Shown here: piece by piece, positions 8,623 through 16,234 of the stretch
How the letters are laid out: each line of letters starts with the position of its first letter
Numbering within the stretch: position 1 is the first letter of the stretch
Assembly (NCBI GenBank): GCA_035995165.1
Contig: DASYKU010000141.1
Location: 1-32,726, forward strand
From: Mycobacteriales bacterium
GTDB lineage: Bacteria; Actinomycetota; Actinomycetes; Mycobacteriales; CADCTP01
DNA length: 32,726 nt
Reading direction: 5' to 3'
Translations under genes and position numbers: made by a program
Notes under the pieces: generated by a model
What the model saw: the letters and a program-made list of their open reading frames with translations, nothing else
Told to the model about the DNA's origin: nothing
The model's database searches: none

Positions 8623-9837
8623 GTGCAGCTCGCGGCCCCGGCGCCGCCCCGGCTCTACCGCGCGGCCGACGGCCGCGTGGCGGCCGGCGTCGCCCAGGGC
8701 CTGGCCACCCACTTCTCGGTCAAGCCGTTGTACGTCCGGGTCGCCTTCGCCGCCCTGACCCTCTTCAACGGCTTCGGTGTGGTCGTCTACCTGGCGCTGT
8801 GGGCGGTAGTCCCGCAGGAGCCGGTCACGCCGGGCGCGGAGCCCCGCCGCCGGCGCGGCCTGGAGCGCGGCACCGCGGTGGCCCTGGCCGCGGTCACCGG
8901 CGGCGCCCTGTTGCTGGTGAACGGCATCCCGCTGCTGGGCGACAACCTGCTGCTGGTCCCGGTGCTGCTGGCCGGCGCCGGCCTGGCCCTGCTCTGGAGC
9001 CAGGCCGACGCGGACCAGCGCGAACGGTGGCGCCGGATCTCGCTGTTCGACAGCGGCGCCGAACCGACCGCGCGGTGGATGGCGATCGGCCGGTTCGCCG
9101 GCGGCGGGATCCTGGTCGCGGCCGGGGTCGGCTCGTTCCTGCTGCTGTCGGGCACGCTGTCCGCGGCCCGGGACGGCCTGATCGCGGCGGTCGCCGTACT
9201 GGCCGGGCTGGCGCTGCTGACCGCGCCGCTGTGGTGGCGGCTGGTGGCCGACCTGACCGAGGAGCGCCGGGAGCGGATCCGCTCCCAGGAGCGCGCCGAC
9301 CTGGCCGCCCACCTGCACGACTCGGTGCTGCAGACGCTGGCACTGATCCAGCGGCACGCCGACTCGCCCCGCGAGGTCGCCCGGCTGGCCCGCGGCCAGG
9401 AGCGGGAGCTGCGGACCTGGCTCTACCGGCCCGAGGACCGGCAGCAGTCGAAGTTCGCGGCCGCGCTGGAGGCGGTCGCCGGCGAGGTCGAGGATGCGTA
9501 CGTGGTCCAGGTCGAGAGCGTCGTCGTCGGCGACGCCGAGGTCGACGAGCACCTCGGCGCGCTGGTCCAGGCGAGCCGGGAGGCGCTGGTCAACGCGGCC
9601 AAGCACGCCGGCGTCGGCACCATCTCGCTGTACGCGGAGATCGAGCCGGACGAGGTCACCGTCTTCGTCCGGGACCGCGGCGCCGGCTTCGACCCGGAAC
9701 AGGTCGGCGACGACCGGCACGGGGTCCGCGGCTCGATCGTGGGCCGGATGGAACGGCACGGGGGGAAGGCCGCGATCCGCAGCCGGCCCGGCGCCGGCAC
9801 GGAGGTCGAGCTGACGATGGACAGGAGCCCGGTATGA
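8623..9837 (+). CDS. PspC-fused sensor histidine kinase
   Basis: A 404-residue membrane kinase. Residues about 9-65 form a PspC domain (RAADGRVAAGVAQGLATHF). Membrane helices follow at about 85-125 and 160-205. The dimerisation/phosphoacceptor region of the HisKA_3 class has His232 in HLHDSVLQTLALIQ. The ATPase domain has N-box Asn324 (SREALVNAAKHAG), DRGAGFD at 351-357 and a final GAGTEVEL. GTG 8623 is preceded by a near-ideal AGGAGAG. The stop overlaps the start of the regulator gene (ATGA), so the two are translationally coupled. Architecture and divergent neighbour match EsrS/MacS-type and LiaS-like kinases that respond to cell-envelope damage. The actual stimulus is not visible in the sequence. 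Confidence 0.93.
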   Translation: MQLAAPAPPRLYRAADGRVAAGVAQGLATHFSVKPLYVRVAFAALTLFNGFGVVVYLALWAVVPQEPVTPGAEPRRRRGLERGTAVALAAVTGGALLLVNGIPLLGDNLLLVPVLLAGAGLALLWSQADADQRERWRRISLFDSGAEPTARWMAIGRFAGGGILVAAGVGSFLLLSGTLSAARDGLIAAVAVLAGLALLTAPLWWRLVADLTEERRERIRSQERADLAAHLHDSVLQTLALIQRHADSPREVARLARGQERELRTWLYRPEDRQQSKFAAALEAVAGEVEDAYVVQVESVVVGDAEVDEHLGALVQASREALVNAAKHAGVGTISLYAEIEPDEVTVFVRDRGAGFDPEQVGDDRHGVRGSIVGRMERHGGKAAIRSRPGAGTEVELTMDRSPV

Positions 9838-10487
9838 GTGAGCAACCAGTGCGGGTCGTGCTGGTCGACGACCACTCGATGTTCCGGTCCGGCGTCCGCG
9901 CCGAGCTCGCCACCGACGCGGGCGTGCAGATCGTCGGCGAGGCCGGCGGCGTCGGCGAGGCCGTGGCGGTGATCAACCGGACCACCCCGGACGTGGTGCT
10001 GCTGGACGTGCACATGCCCGACGGCGGCGGCAAGGCCGTGCTGGACCAGGTGGCCAAGACGCACCCGGAGGTGCGGTTCCTGGCCCTGTCGGTCAGCGAC
10101 GCGGCCGAGGACGTGATCGGGGTGATCCGGGCCGGCGCCCGCGGCTACGTGACCAAGACGATCTCCGGCGCCGACCTCGGCGACGCGGTCCGCCGGGTCA
10201 AGGACGGCGACGCGGTGTTCTCGCCCCGGCTGGCCGGGTTCGTGCTGGACGCGTTCACCCGCAACCCCGAGGCGCCGGTGAACGACCCGGAGATGGACCT
10301 GCTGACCGCCCGGGAGCGGGAGGTGCTGCGCCTGCTCGCCCGCGGGTACGCGTACAAGGAGATCGCGTCCCGGCTGTTCATCTCGGTCAAGACGGTCGAG
10401 ACGCACGTGTCGTCGGTGCTGCGCAAGCTGCAGCTCTCCAACCGGTACGAGCTCTCCCGCTGGGCGACCGACCGCCGCCTGGTCTAG
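9834..10487 (+). CDS. NarL/LuxR-family response regulator partnered with the PspC kinase
   Basis: A 217-residue regulator. The receiver domain has acidic pair Asp12-Asp13, phosphoacceptor Asp58 in VVLLDVHMP, and Lys110 in GYVTKT. The C-terminal LuxR-type helix-turn-helix spans about 150-205 (LTAREREVLRLLARGYAYKEIA, then KTVETHVSSVLRKL). ATG 9834 overlaps the kinase stop by four bases. By analogy with LiaR/EsrR-type regulators, phosphorylation by the upstream kinase would activate DNA binding, probably including the divergent promoter at 8465-8622. A strong hairpin contains its stop codon. Confidence 0.96.
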   Translation: MSEQPVRVVLVDDHSMFRSGVRAELATDAGVQIVGEAGGVGEAVAVINRTTPDVVLLDVHMPDGGGKAVLDQVAKTHPEVRFLALSVSDAAEDVIGVIRAGARGYVTKTISGADLGDAVRRVKDGDAVFSPRLAGFVLDAFTRNPEAPVNDPEMDLLTAREREVLRLLARGYAYKEIASRLFISVKTVETHVSSVLRKLQLSNRYELSRWATDRRLV

Positions 10488-10499
10488 GACCAGGCGGCG
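10473..10499. terminator. 12-bp-stem hairpin with the stop codon TAG as its loop
   Basis: Positions 10473-10484 pair perfectly with 10488-10499, leaving only the TAG stop of the response regulator (10485-10487) as the loop. It lies between convergent genes (next stop on the minus strand at 10531) and can serve both directions. The last four codons of the regulator are encoded in the stem. Confidence 0.7.
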
Positions 10500-10530
10500 A
10501 GACGACCGACAACAGCCAGGACCAGCCACC

Positions 10531-11448
10531 TCAGCCGACGTCGACCACGGCCCACTGGTCGGTCTGCCGGCCGGTGGAGCGCACGTCGACCACCACCCGC
10601 TGCAGCGGCCGCAGCCCGAGCGCGGTCACGGTCTCCTCCGGGACCAGGACGGTCACCACGCCGTGGTTCACCGGGTCGGCCTCGTCCGTGCAGGCGACCG
10701 TGGTCAGCAGCCGGCCGGTCACCCGGAACTCCAGCCGGACGTCCCGCACGCAGAAGACCACGACGACGAAACCGTGCGCCTCCCGGACGAGGCCCGGGAT
10801 CGTCAGGGTCAGCGGGCCGCCGGCCGGGTGGTCGAAGCCGCTGAGCAGCGCGCCCGGCACCTGCTCCCGCCCGATGCTGCCGGCGTAGAGCGGCACCAGC
10901 AGGCCGACGGTCCAACTGCCGAGCGAGCTGGGGCGCACCGCCACGTTGCCGCCCGCCGGGGCGGCCGCGAGCAGCACACCGACCTGGTTCGGGTCGAGCG
11001 GCAGCGCGCCCTCCCAGTGGTCGCCGACCGGCACCCGGCAGCTCAGCCGCAGCTCCGGCCCCGAGCCGGACACGTTGCGCAGCCGCAGGTCGCCGGCGTG
11101 CTCGCAGCGGGCGACCACGACGCCCGCCGAGGGAATGACGCTCCAGGTGGCGTCCCCGTCGAAGGCGAAGTACTGCCCGCCGCGGTAGCCCTTGACCGGG
11201 TGCGAGGTCGTGTCGTCGGCGAAGTACGGGCCGGTCGGGGCTCCGGTCGGCAGCGCGTCCGGGGTGCCCGGCAGCCGGGTCAGCAGCACGCCGGCTGCCA
11301 CCACCAGCACCAGGGCCAGGGTTGCCCCGGCCGTGCGCCGGCGGCGGATGCCGCTGATCCGGGAATGCACGTCGCGGACCCGGCCCGCGTTGTCCGGGAG
11401 GTCGCCGGCCCGGTCCGACAGCAGCTCGCGCAGCTCGTTCTCGATCAC
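10531..11448 (-). CDS. Single-pass membrane protein coupled to an ECF sigma factor (candidate anti-sigma factor)
   Basis: A 305-residue protein. A short charged cytoplasmic N-terminus (VIENELRELLSDRAGDLPDN, then ISGIRRRR) precedes one membrane helix (about residues 38-55, TLALVLVVAAGVLL). About 245 extracytoplasmic residues of beta-rich sequence follow, with four Cys (ARCEH, LSCRV, VFCVRD, VACTDE) that could form two disulfides. The start is GTG with GGAGG upstream. It overlaps the sigma factor stop as GTGA, which argues for stoichiometric, coupled synthesis. Topology and position fit an anti-sigma factor or surface sensor for the SigE-type sigma factor. No HxxxCxxC zinc motif is present, so it is not a ZAS-type anti-sigma. 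Function is inferred from context. Confidence 0.75.
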   Translation of the reverse strand: MIENELRELLSDRAGDLPDNAGRVRDVHSRISGIRRRRTAGATLALVLVVAAGVLLTRLPGTPDALPTGAPTGPYFADDTTSHPVKGYRGGQYFAFDGDATWSVIPSAGVVVARCEHAGDLRLRNVSGSGPELRLSCRVPVGDHWEGALPLDPNQVGVLLAAAPAGGNVAVRPSSLGSWTVGLLVPLYAGSIGREQVPGALLSGFDHPAGGPLTLTIPGLVREAHGFVVVVFCVRDVRLEFRVTGRLLTTVACTDEADPVNHGVVTVLVPEETVTALGLRPLQRVVVDVRSTGRQTDQWAVVDVG

Positions 11449-11939
11449 TGTCCGCCTCCGATCGTCCGGGCGAGGTCGCCGTCGCGGCGCAGCGCCGCCA
11501 GCGCCTTGGCTGCCTGGCTCTTCACCGTGCCCTTGCTGATGCCGAGCGCGGCCGCGGTATCCGCCTCGGACAGGTCCTCGTAGTAGCGCAGCACCACGAC
11601 CGCCCGCTGCCGCCGCGGCAGCGTGCCGAGGGCCCGCCACAGCGCGTCCCGGTCCTCGACCGTGGTGACCGCCGCAGCCGGGACCTCGGGCAGCTCCCCG
11701 GTCGGCCGCTCGCCGATCCATTTCCGCCGCCACCAGGTCGCGTACGTGGTGACGAGCACTCGCCGCACGTACGGCTCCGGCGGCCCGTCGATCCGCCCCC
11801 AGGCGAACCAGCACTTGGCCAGCGCGGTCTGCAGCAGGTCCTCGGCCAGCGCGTGCTCGCCGGTGAGCAGGTAGGCGGTGCGCAGCAGCAATTGGGACCG
11901 GGTCGCGACGAACTCGTCGAACCCCTTGCGGTCGGCCAT
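11445..11939 (-). CDS. ECF sigma factor, SigE family
   Basis: A 164-residue RNA polymerase sigma factor with only regions 2 and 4. Region 2 is at about 8-70 (TRSQLLLRTAYLLTGEHALA, followed by the AEDLLQ-type helix and WWRRKW). Region 4 is at about 105-155 (LPRRQRAVVVLRYYEDLSEA, then GISKGTVKSQAAKALAALR). Size and sequence fit the actinobacterial SigE-type ECF group. ATG 11937-11939 is chosen because GGAGGAG lies five bases upstream; the frame opens 33 bases earlier without such a signal. It is directly coupled to the membrane protein at 10531, which probably controls its activity. Targets cannot be told from the sequence. Confidence 0.95.
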   Translation of the reverse strand: MADRKGFDEFVATRSQLLLRTAYLLTGEHALAEDLLQTALAKCWFAWGRIDGPPEPYVRRVLVTTYATWWRRKWIGERPTGELPEVPAAAVTTVEDRDALWRALGTLPRRQRAVVVLRYYEDLSEADTAAALGISKGTVKSQAAKALAALRRDGDLARTIGGGQ

Positions 11940-11984
11940 GGATGCTCCTCCTCGGTCAACGGGAAGGACCATTCGGGACAGCGG

Positions 11985-12464
11985 TCAGGTTGCCGGCTCG
12001 AACTCCCGCACCATCACCAGGGCGTCGGTGCCGCTGGGTTGGTAGTACTTGCGGCGCCGGCCGACCGGGACGAACCCGTGCCGCTCGTACAGCCGCCGCG
12101 CGACGGCGTTGTCCACCCGGACGTCGAGGAACACCGTGCGCGCCCCGGCCGCCGCGAGCAGGTCGCGCAGCAGCAGCGTGCCGATCCCGCGACCCTGCAC
12201 GGCCCCGGTCACGCCGATCGTCAGCACGTGGGCCTCGTCACCGAAGACGGCCAGGCCCGCGTACCCGACCAAGGCCGCGGCGTCGATCGCGACGACGTAG
12301 TGCCGGGTCGCGGACTCGGCCAGCTCGTTCCAGAACGCGGCCGCCGACCAGGTCTCCTCGCCGAACAGCTCGTGCTCCAGCCCGAGCACCGGCTCGACGT
12401 GCCACCAGCGCATCCGGGTCAGCTCGATCCCGCCCTCGGACACGAACCGAGCGTAGTCGCTCAC
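11985..12464 (-). CDS. GNAT acetyltransferase, RimI-like
   Basis: A 159-residue GNAT-fold protein. The N-terminal pattern (MRWWHVEPVLGLEHELFGEE) and acetyl-CoA loop (VQGRGIGTLLLRDLL, the Q/RxxGxG/A motif) match RimI-type ribosomal protein N-acetyltransferases, as does the C-terminal NAVARRLYERHGFVPVGRRR segment. RimI usually sits with tsaB and tsaD; neither is next to this gene, so it may be a RimI paralog with another substrate. The start is uncertain: GTG 12464 was chosen, with GTG 12443 and an internal ATG just before RWWHVEP also possible, and none has a good Shine-Dalgarno. It is divergent from the lipoprotein gene. Confidence 0.82.
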   Translation of the reverse strand: MSDYARFVSEGGIELTRMRWWHVEPVLGLEHELFGEETWSAAAFWNELAESATRHYVVAIDAAALVGYAGLAVFGDEAHVLTIGVTGAVQGRGIGTLLLRDLLAAAGARTVFLDVRVDNAVARRLYERHGFVPVGRRRKYYQPSGTDALVMVREFEPAT

Positions 12465-12473
12465 AGGGTGGAA

Positions 12474-12500
12474 CGGGCGGTACGCCCGATGCGTCCGCAT
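12474..12500. promoter_or_regulatory. Two adjacent small inverted repeats between divergent rimI-like and lipoprotein genes
   Basis: CGGGCG-GTA-CGCCCG (12474-12488) is followed directly by ATGCG-TC-CGCAT (12489-12500). They lie in the 66-bp gap between the divergent starts. They could be operator sites or chance in a GC-rich spacer. Confidence 0.25.
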
Positions 12501-12530
12501 GGGTGACCCAACCCGGGAGAGGAGTACGCC

Positions 12531-13232
12531 GTGCGTTCGACGCCCGGATACGGTGGCCCCATGCGCAGACGCTTTGCCGTTGCTCTGATCGGTCTTTGCG
12601 GGCTCCTCGCGGGCTGCGCCAGCACGGTCACCGGCACCGGCCAGCTCGCCGCGGGGGCGGCGTTGCCCAGCGGCGCGAGCGCGTCCCCCTCGGCGAGCCC
12701 GGCCCCGAGCGCGTCGAGCTCCTCCGACGACCAGGGCCGCCGGTCGCTGGCCTGCTCGGGGCAGAAGATCTCGCCGGCCGGCTCGCCGTACTGCTTCGTC
12801 ATGCCGGCGGGCTTCCAGGACGTCTCGTCCTCGGTCACCGTGGACGCCAGCATCGGCCAGGAGAAGTACCGCTCGGCCGTCGCGCTCGGTGACCGCGACC
12901 TCATCATCGTCAGCGTGTACGAGCTGAAGGCCGACACCGACTCGATCAGCGACGACACCCTCGAGGGCGAGCTGAAGACGGTGCTGGCGCAGCTGGCCCA
13001 GCAGGGCTTCACGTTCAAGACGACCGCGGCCGACAAGACCACGGTCGACGGCGCCCGCAGCTTCAGCTACCACGCCAGCCAGAAGTCCTCCGGGCTGGAG
13101 TCCGACGTCTACTTCCTCTTCCGCGGCACCAACGAGCTGCAGGTCAACTGCCAGTGGAAGACTAAGGAGGCCGACATCACCAAGGGCTGCACGTCCGTCC
13201 TCGCCAGCCTCCAGTTCAAGTCCGTCAAGTAA
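12531..13232 (+). CDS. Secreted lipoprotein of unknown function
   Basis: A 233-residue lipoprotein. RRRF is followed by a hydrophobic stretch and lipobox LLAGC, so Cys29 would be lipidated and the protein anchored outside the membrane. A Ser/Ala/Pro-rich linker (about 40-65) leads to a compact domain of about 165 residues. That domain has Cys in LACSGQ, YCFVMP, NCQWK and GCTSV, possibly two disulfides. GTG 12531 has a strong GAGAGGAG Shine-Dalgarno six bases upstream; ATG 12561 (lipobox Cys19) is an alternative with a weaker GGTGG. The domain resembles no family I can name with confidence. Its end overlaps the convergent TIR-protein gene by 8 bases. Confidence 0.85.
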   Translation: MRSTPGYGGPMRRRFAVALIGLCGLLAGCASTVTGTGQLAAGAALPSGASASPSASPAPSASSSSDDQGRRSLACSGQKISPAGSPYCFVMPAGFQDVSSSVTVDASIGQEKYRSAVALGDRDLIIVSVYELKADTDSISDDTLEGELKTVLAQLAQQGFTFKTTAADKTTVDGARSFSYHASQKSSGLESDVYFLFRGTNELQVNCQWKTKEADITKGCTSVLASLQFKSVK

Positions 13233-16221
13233 GCGCGGCGAGCAGGTCCCGCATCGCGGTCCGGTCGTCCAGGCCGCTGCGGAAGTCGACCCAGTCGAAC
13301 GTCCGCAGGAACGGCGGCACGTTCCGGTCCGCCACGCCCGGCAGCAGCACCGGCACGATCCGCAGCGGCCCGTCGCCGTGCGCGTCGAGGAAGCGCTGCA
13401 GGAACACGTAGTACTCCTGGGCCTGCCAGCGGCTGAGGTCATGCGGTCCGACCACGATCGCCGCGACCGGCACCTGCATCATCAGCCGTTCCAAGGTCGG
13501 CACGAACTGGTCGGAGGCGAGCATGCCGTCCTCGTCCAGCCAGGCCAGGATGCCTTCGCCGGCGAGCTCGCGGGCCAGGCAGCGGACGTGCGGCTTGTCC
13601 GCCCCGTTGTGGCAGAGGAACACGTGGTAGCGCTGCTCCAGCATCCGGGCCGGCAGCACGGTGAGCCGCTGCTGCCGGCGCTGCTGGTCGTAGGCGTTGC
13701 GTTCCAGGTCGGGGATCCGGTCGTCCCCCTTCGAGGACAGCTCGGCCAGGTCGTCCAGGGGCATGTGCTCGCCGCAGCCGGAACAGATCACCGTCTCGCA
13801 GCGGTCGGCCCGGCGCAGCGCGACGAACTCCGGCGGCACCGGCGGATGACCGAGGCTGCATTGGTAGACCCGCTCCCCCACCACCGAGCCGGCCAGCGCG
13901 GTCTGGGTCAGCTGCTCGTTGACGTAGCGGAGGAAGAGCAGCCGGATGTCGGTCTCGACGTCCGGCTCGAAGAACACGACCAGCCGGCCGCTGGAGTCGT
14001 CACCGGGCCGGGCGTAGGAGACCTCGAGCCCGCAGCGCTGGCCGCGCGGTCCCCGGAACAGCGCCGCCCGCCGGTAGAAGCGGTCCCGGCTGAACGTGAC
14101 CGAGTTGGCCAGCCGGACCACGACGGTGGAGTAGATCGCCGAGACCGGCCCGCTGAAGGTGAACTCGACCGCCCGGACGTACCCGCCGGGGTAGTCGGGC
14201 AGGTCGGCCCGGACCTCGGAGGGGAAGACCAGCATCTCGCCGCGGTCGGTGCCGACCCGCAGCACCAGGCCCTGGCCGACGATCTCCTCGACCGCCGCCA
14301 GCAGCATCACCCGCTCGTACGCGCCGGGCAGCCGGGTGTGCTCGAACTCGCCCCGGACCGCGGCCCGCTCGGACAGGAAGCCGAGCCCGTCGGGCTCGTC
14401 CCGGGCCGCGTGGGCGAGCCAGGCCGCGTAGTTGTCGAGCATCTCCGGCTGCAGCAGCCACTGCCCCTCGAACCGGACCTGGCTGATCAGCCCGGCCGCC
14501 TCCTGCCGGAGCAGGCAGCTGTGGAACAGCGTGGTGTCCACGACGTCGTGCCCGGACACCACCGAGAACTCGCTCCGCAGCGTCTGCTCGTCCACGAGCA
14601 GCCGGCCCTCCTCCTTCTCCCGGGCGACGAACCCCTGGATCTCGGCGAACAGCGCCGGGGCCGAGATCGCCGGCAGCGCCTTCCAGTCGATCCGGCGCCG
14701 GATCTCGTCCTGCAGCGCCTCGATGCCGCGGCCGAGCTCGGCGCTGGTCTCCAGGAAACCCGCGAACCCGTACCGGGTCAGCACCTCCTCGATCCGCGCC
14801 CGGCTCACGCTCGGTCCGCCCCGGTCGGTCCGGGCCGCGACGAGCAGCTTGACCAGCGGCGCCCCCCGGGACGCCTCGTCCAGCGCCGCCGACCAGTACG
14901 CAACCCCCGCGAACGGGTCGCTCTCCGAGTGCGCGTCGAACAGCACCAGCCCGACCGCGACGTCCCGCAGCGAGAGCCGGTGGAAAAGCCGGTAGCCGGG
15001 CTGTCCGGCCAGGTCCCAGAGCAGGATCTCGCGGGTCTCCTCCGGCGTTCCCGACCGCTCGTACGTCCAGACGTACCGGCCGTGCGTGGAGGAGGTCGGC
15101 CGGTAGTTCTGGCCGGTCAGCACCAGCGCCAGGCCGGACTTCCCGACCCCGCTGTCGCCGACCAGCACGACCTTGGCGTTGCGGTACTCGCGCCGGCGGG
15201 CCGCCGGGGCACTGCCGCGCCGGTACGGCACGGCCCGCACCGGCGCGACGGTCCGGGCCAGGCCGGCCAGGTTCCACACCGCCAGGCCGAGCTCGTCCAC
15301 GCCCGCGAACTCCGCCCGGCCGGGCCGGAACCCGGCCGCGACCCGGCGCCCGGCCCGGGTCCGGCCGGGCAGGCTGCCCAGGTACGACATCGACGCCATC
15401 GACCAGACGTGGTCGGCGTCCTCGTCCTGCACGACCAGCAGCGAGCCCAGGGCCGAGGCGTCCACGGCCAGCGGCCGGCGGGCGCTGGCCTCCTCCAGCC
15501 GGCGGACCAGCCGCCCGGTGGCCGCCTCCCAGATCGCCGCGGCCCCGTCGTCGCCGATCGAGACGACCTCGCCCGACTCCAGCAGCGCGAGGCCGTTGAC
15601 GAACGCGGACCCGTGCGGGCCGGTCACCGTGCAGTCCGGGATCAGCTCGTACCCGGTCCATCGGTAGAAGGTCAGCGACGGGGTGGCCGAGCTCAGCGAC
15701 GGGTAGCCGCGGCCGGCCACGACCAGCCGGCCCGGCCCGCACCAGAGCAGCCGGGCGAAGCGCTCCCGGATCCGCTCGGTCGCCAGCAGGGCGCCGGTGC
15801 CGGGATCCCAGACATGCAGCTCGTCCTCGTCGACGAGCGCGACCAGCACGGACCCGTCCGGCGACCAGGCCACGTCGGACAGGTGCTTGACCGTCGCCCG
15901 CAGCTGCCGCTCGAAGACGAGGTTGTCGGGTCGGACGGAGAACACGCCGACGTACCCGATCCGGGCGCCGACGAAGAACTCCCGCGAGGTCGGTGACCAC
16001 TCCAGGTACGCGCTGTCGTTGGCCGGCAGACCCTCGATGGCCGGGCCGGATCGTTCCAGCGAGTCGCCCCACCGGACCTCCAGGCGGCCGTCGCAGGTGT
16101 AGACGGCCAGCAGCAGCCCGTCCGGCGACCATCGGCTCGAGGCGATGCCCCCGGGCAGCCGGTATCGGCGGAACGGTGCACGGTCCGACAGGTCGGACGC
16201 TTCCCCCGCGCGGTGATGCAC
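13225..16221 (-). CDS. Beta-propeller–Ras-like GTPase–COR-like–zinc-ribbon–TIR protein, candidate defence/cell-death switch
   Basis: A 998-residue multidomain protein. Residues about 18-325 form WD40-type repeats (SSRWSPDGLLLAV, VAWSPDGSVLVAL, ELHVWDPGTG, AAAIWEAATG), a probable propeller sensor. Residues 348-512 are a Ras/Roc-like GTPase: G1 GDSGVGKS at 355-362, G3 DLAGQ at 403-407, G4 altered to ARTD at 463-466, G5 TSA at 492-494. About 520-775 resembles a COR/winged-helix region (LVFPSEV, then FSGPVSAIYSTVVVRL). A zinc-binding segment has Cys788, His792, Cys813 and Cys816. Residues 864-985 are a TIR domain (YHVFLCHNGADK) with Glu936 in SRWQAQE, at the place of the catalytic Glu of TIR NADases. 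GTG 16221 is chosen because a TACACT box lies 6 bases upstream; TTG 16266 is the alternative. The gene starts 13 bp after udg. A role in abortive anti-phage defence is inference. Confidence 0.88.
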   Translation of the reverse strand: MHHRAGEASDLSDRAPFRRYRLPGGIASSRWSPDGLLLAVYTCDGRLEVRWGDSLERSGPAIEGLPANDSAYLEWSPTSREFFVGARIGYVGVFSVRPDNLVFERQLRATVKHLSDVAWSPDGSVLVALVDEDELHVWDPGTGALLATERIRERFARLLWCGPGRLVVAGRGYPSLSSATPSLTFYRWTGYELIPDCTVTGPHGSAFVNGLALLESGEVVSIGDDGAAAIWEAATGRLVRRLEEASARRPLAVDASALGSLLVVQDEDADHVWSMASMSYLGSLPGRTRAGRRVAAGFRPGRAEFAGVDELGLAVWNLAGLARTVAPVRAVPYRRGSAPAARRREYRNAKVVLVGDSGVGKSGLALVLTGQNYRPTSSTHGRYVWTYERSGTPEETREILLWDLAGQPGYRLFHRLSLRDVAVGLVLFDAHSESDPFAGVAYWSAALDEASRGAPLVKLLVAARTDRGGPSVSRARIEEVLTRYGFAGFLETSAELGRGIEALQDEIRRRIDWKALPAISAPALFAEIQGFVAREKEEGRLLVDEQTLRSEFSVVSGHDVVDTTLFHSCLLRQEAAGLISQVRFEGQWLLQPEMLDNYAAWLAHAARDEPDGLGFLSERAAVRGEFEHTRLPGAYERVMLLAAVEEIVGQGLVLRVGTDRGEMLVFPSEVRADLPDYPGGYVRAVEFTFSGPVSAIYSTVVVRLANSVTFSRDRFYRRAALFRGPRGQRCGLEVSYARPGDDSSGRLVVFFEPDVETDIRLLFLRYVNEQLTQTALAGSVVGERVYQCSLGHPPVPPEFVALRRADRCETVICSGCGEHMPLDDLAELSSKGDDRIPDLERNAYDQQRRQQRLTVLPARMLEQRYHVFLCHNGADKPHVRCLARELAGEGILAWLDEDGMLASDQFVPTLERLMMQVPVAAIVVGPHDLSRWQAQEYYVFLQRFLDAHGDGPLRIVPVLLPGVADRNVPPFLRTFDWVDFRSGLDDRTAMRDLLAALT

Positions 16222-16233
16222 GGCGGGAGTGTA
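16222..16233 (-). promoter_or_regulatory. Candidate -10 box for leaderless TIR-GTPase transcript
   Basis: On the minus strand TACACT (16228-16233) is followed by CCCGCC and the GTG start at 16221. It lies just after the udg stop codon (16235-16237). It would let the TIR-GTPase gene be transcribed independently of the upstream alr–hydrolase–udg run. Confidence 0.45.
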
Positions 16234-16234
16234 G

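Noticed and set aside
13378-15996. 872-codon open frame antisense to the TIR-GTPase gene
   Set aside because: Low-complexity Pro/Arg/Gln/Gly composition typical of the shadow of a high-GC gene; the opposite strand has clear domains.
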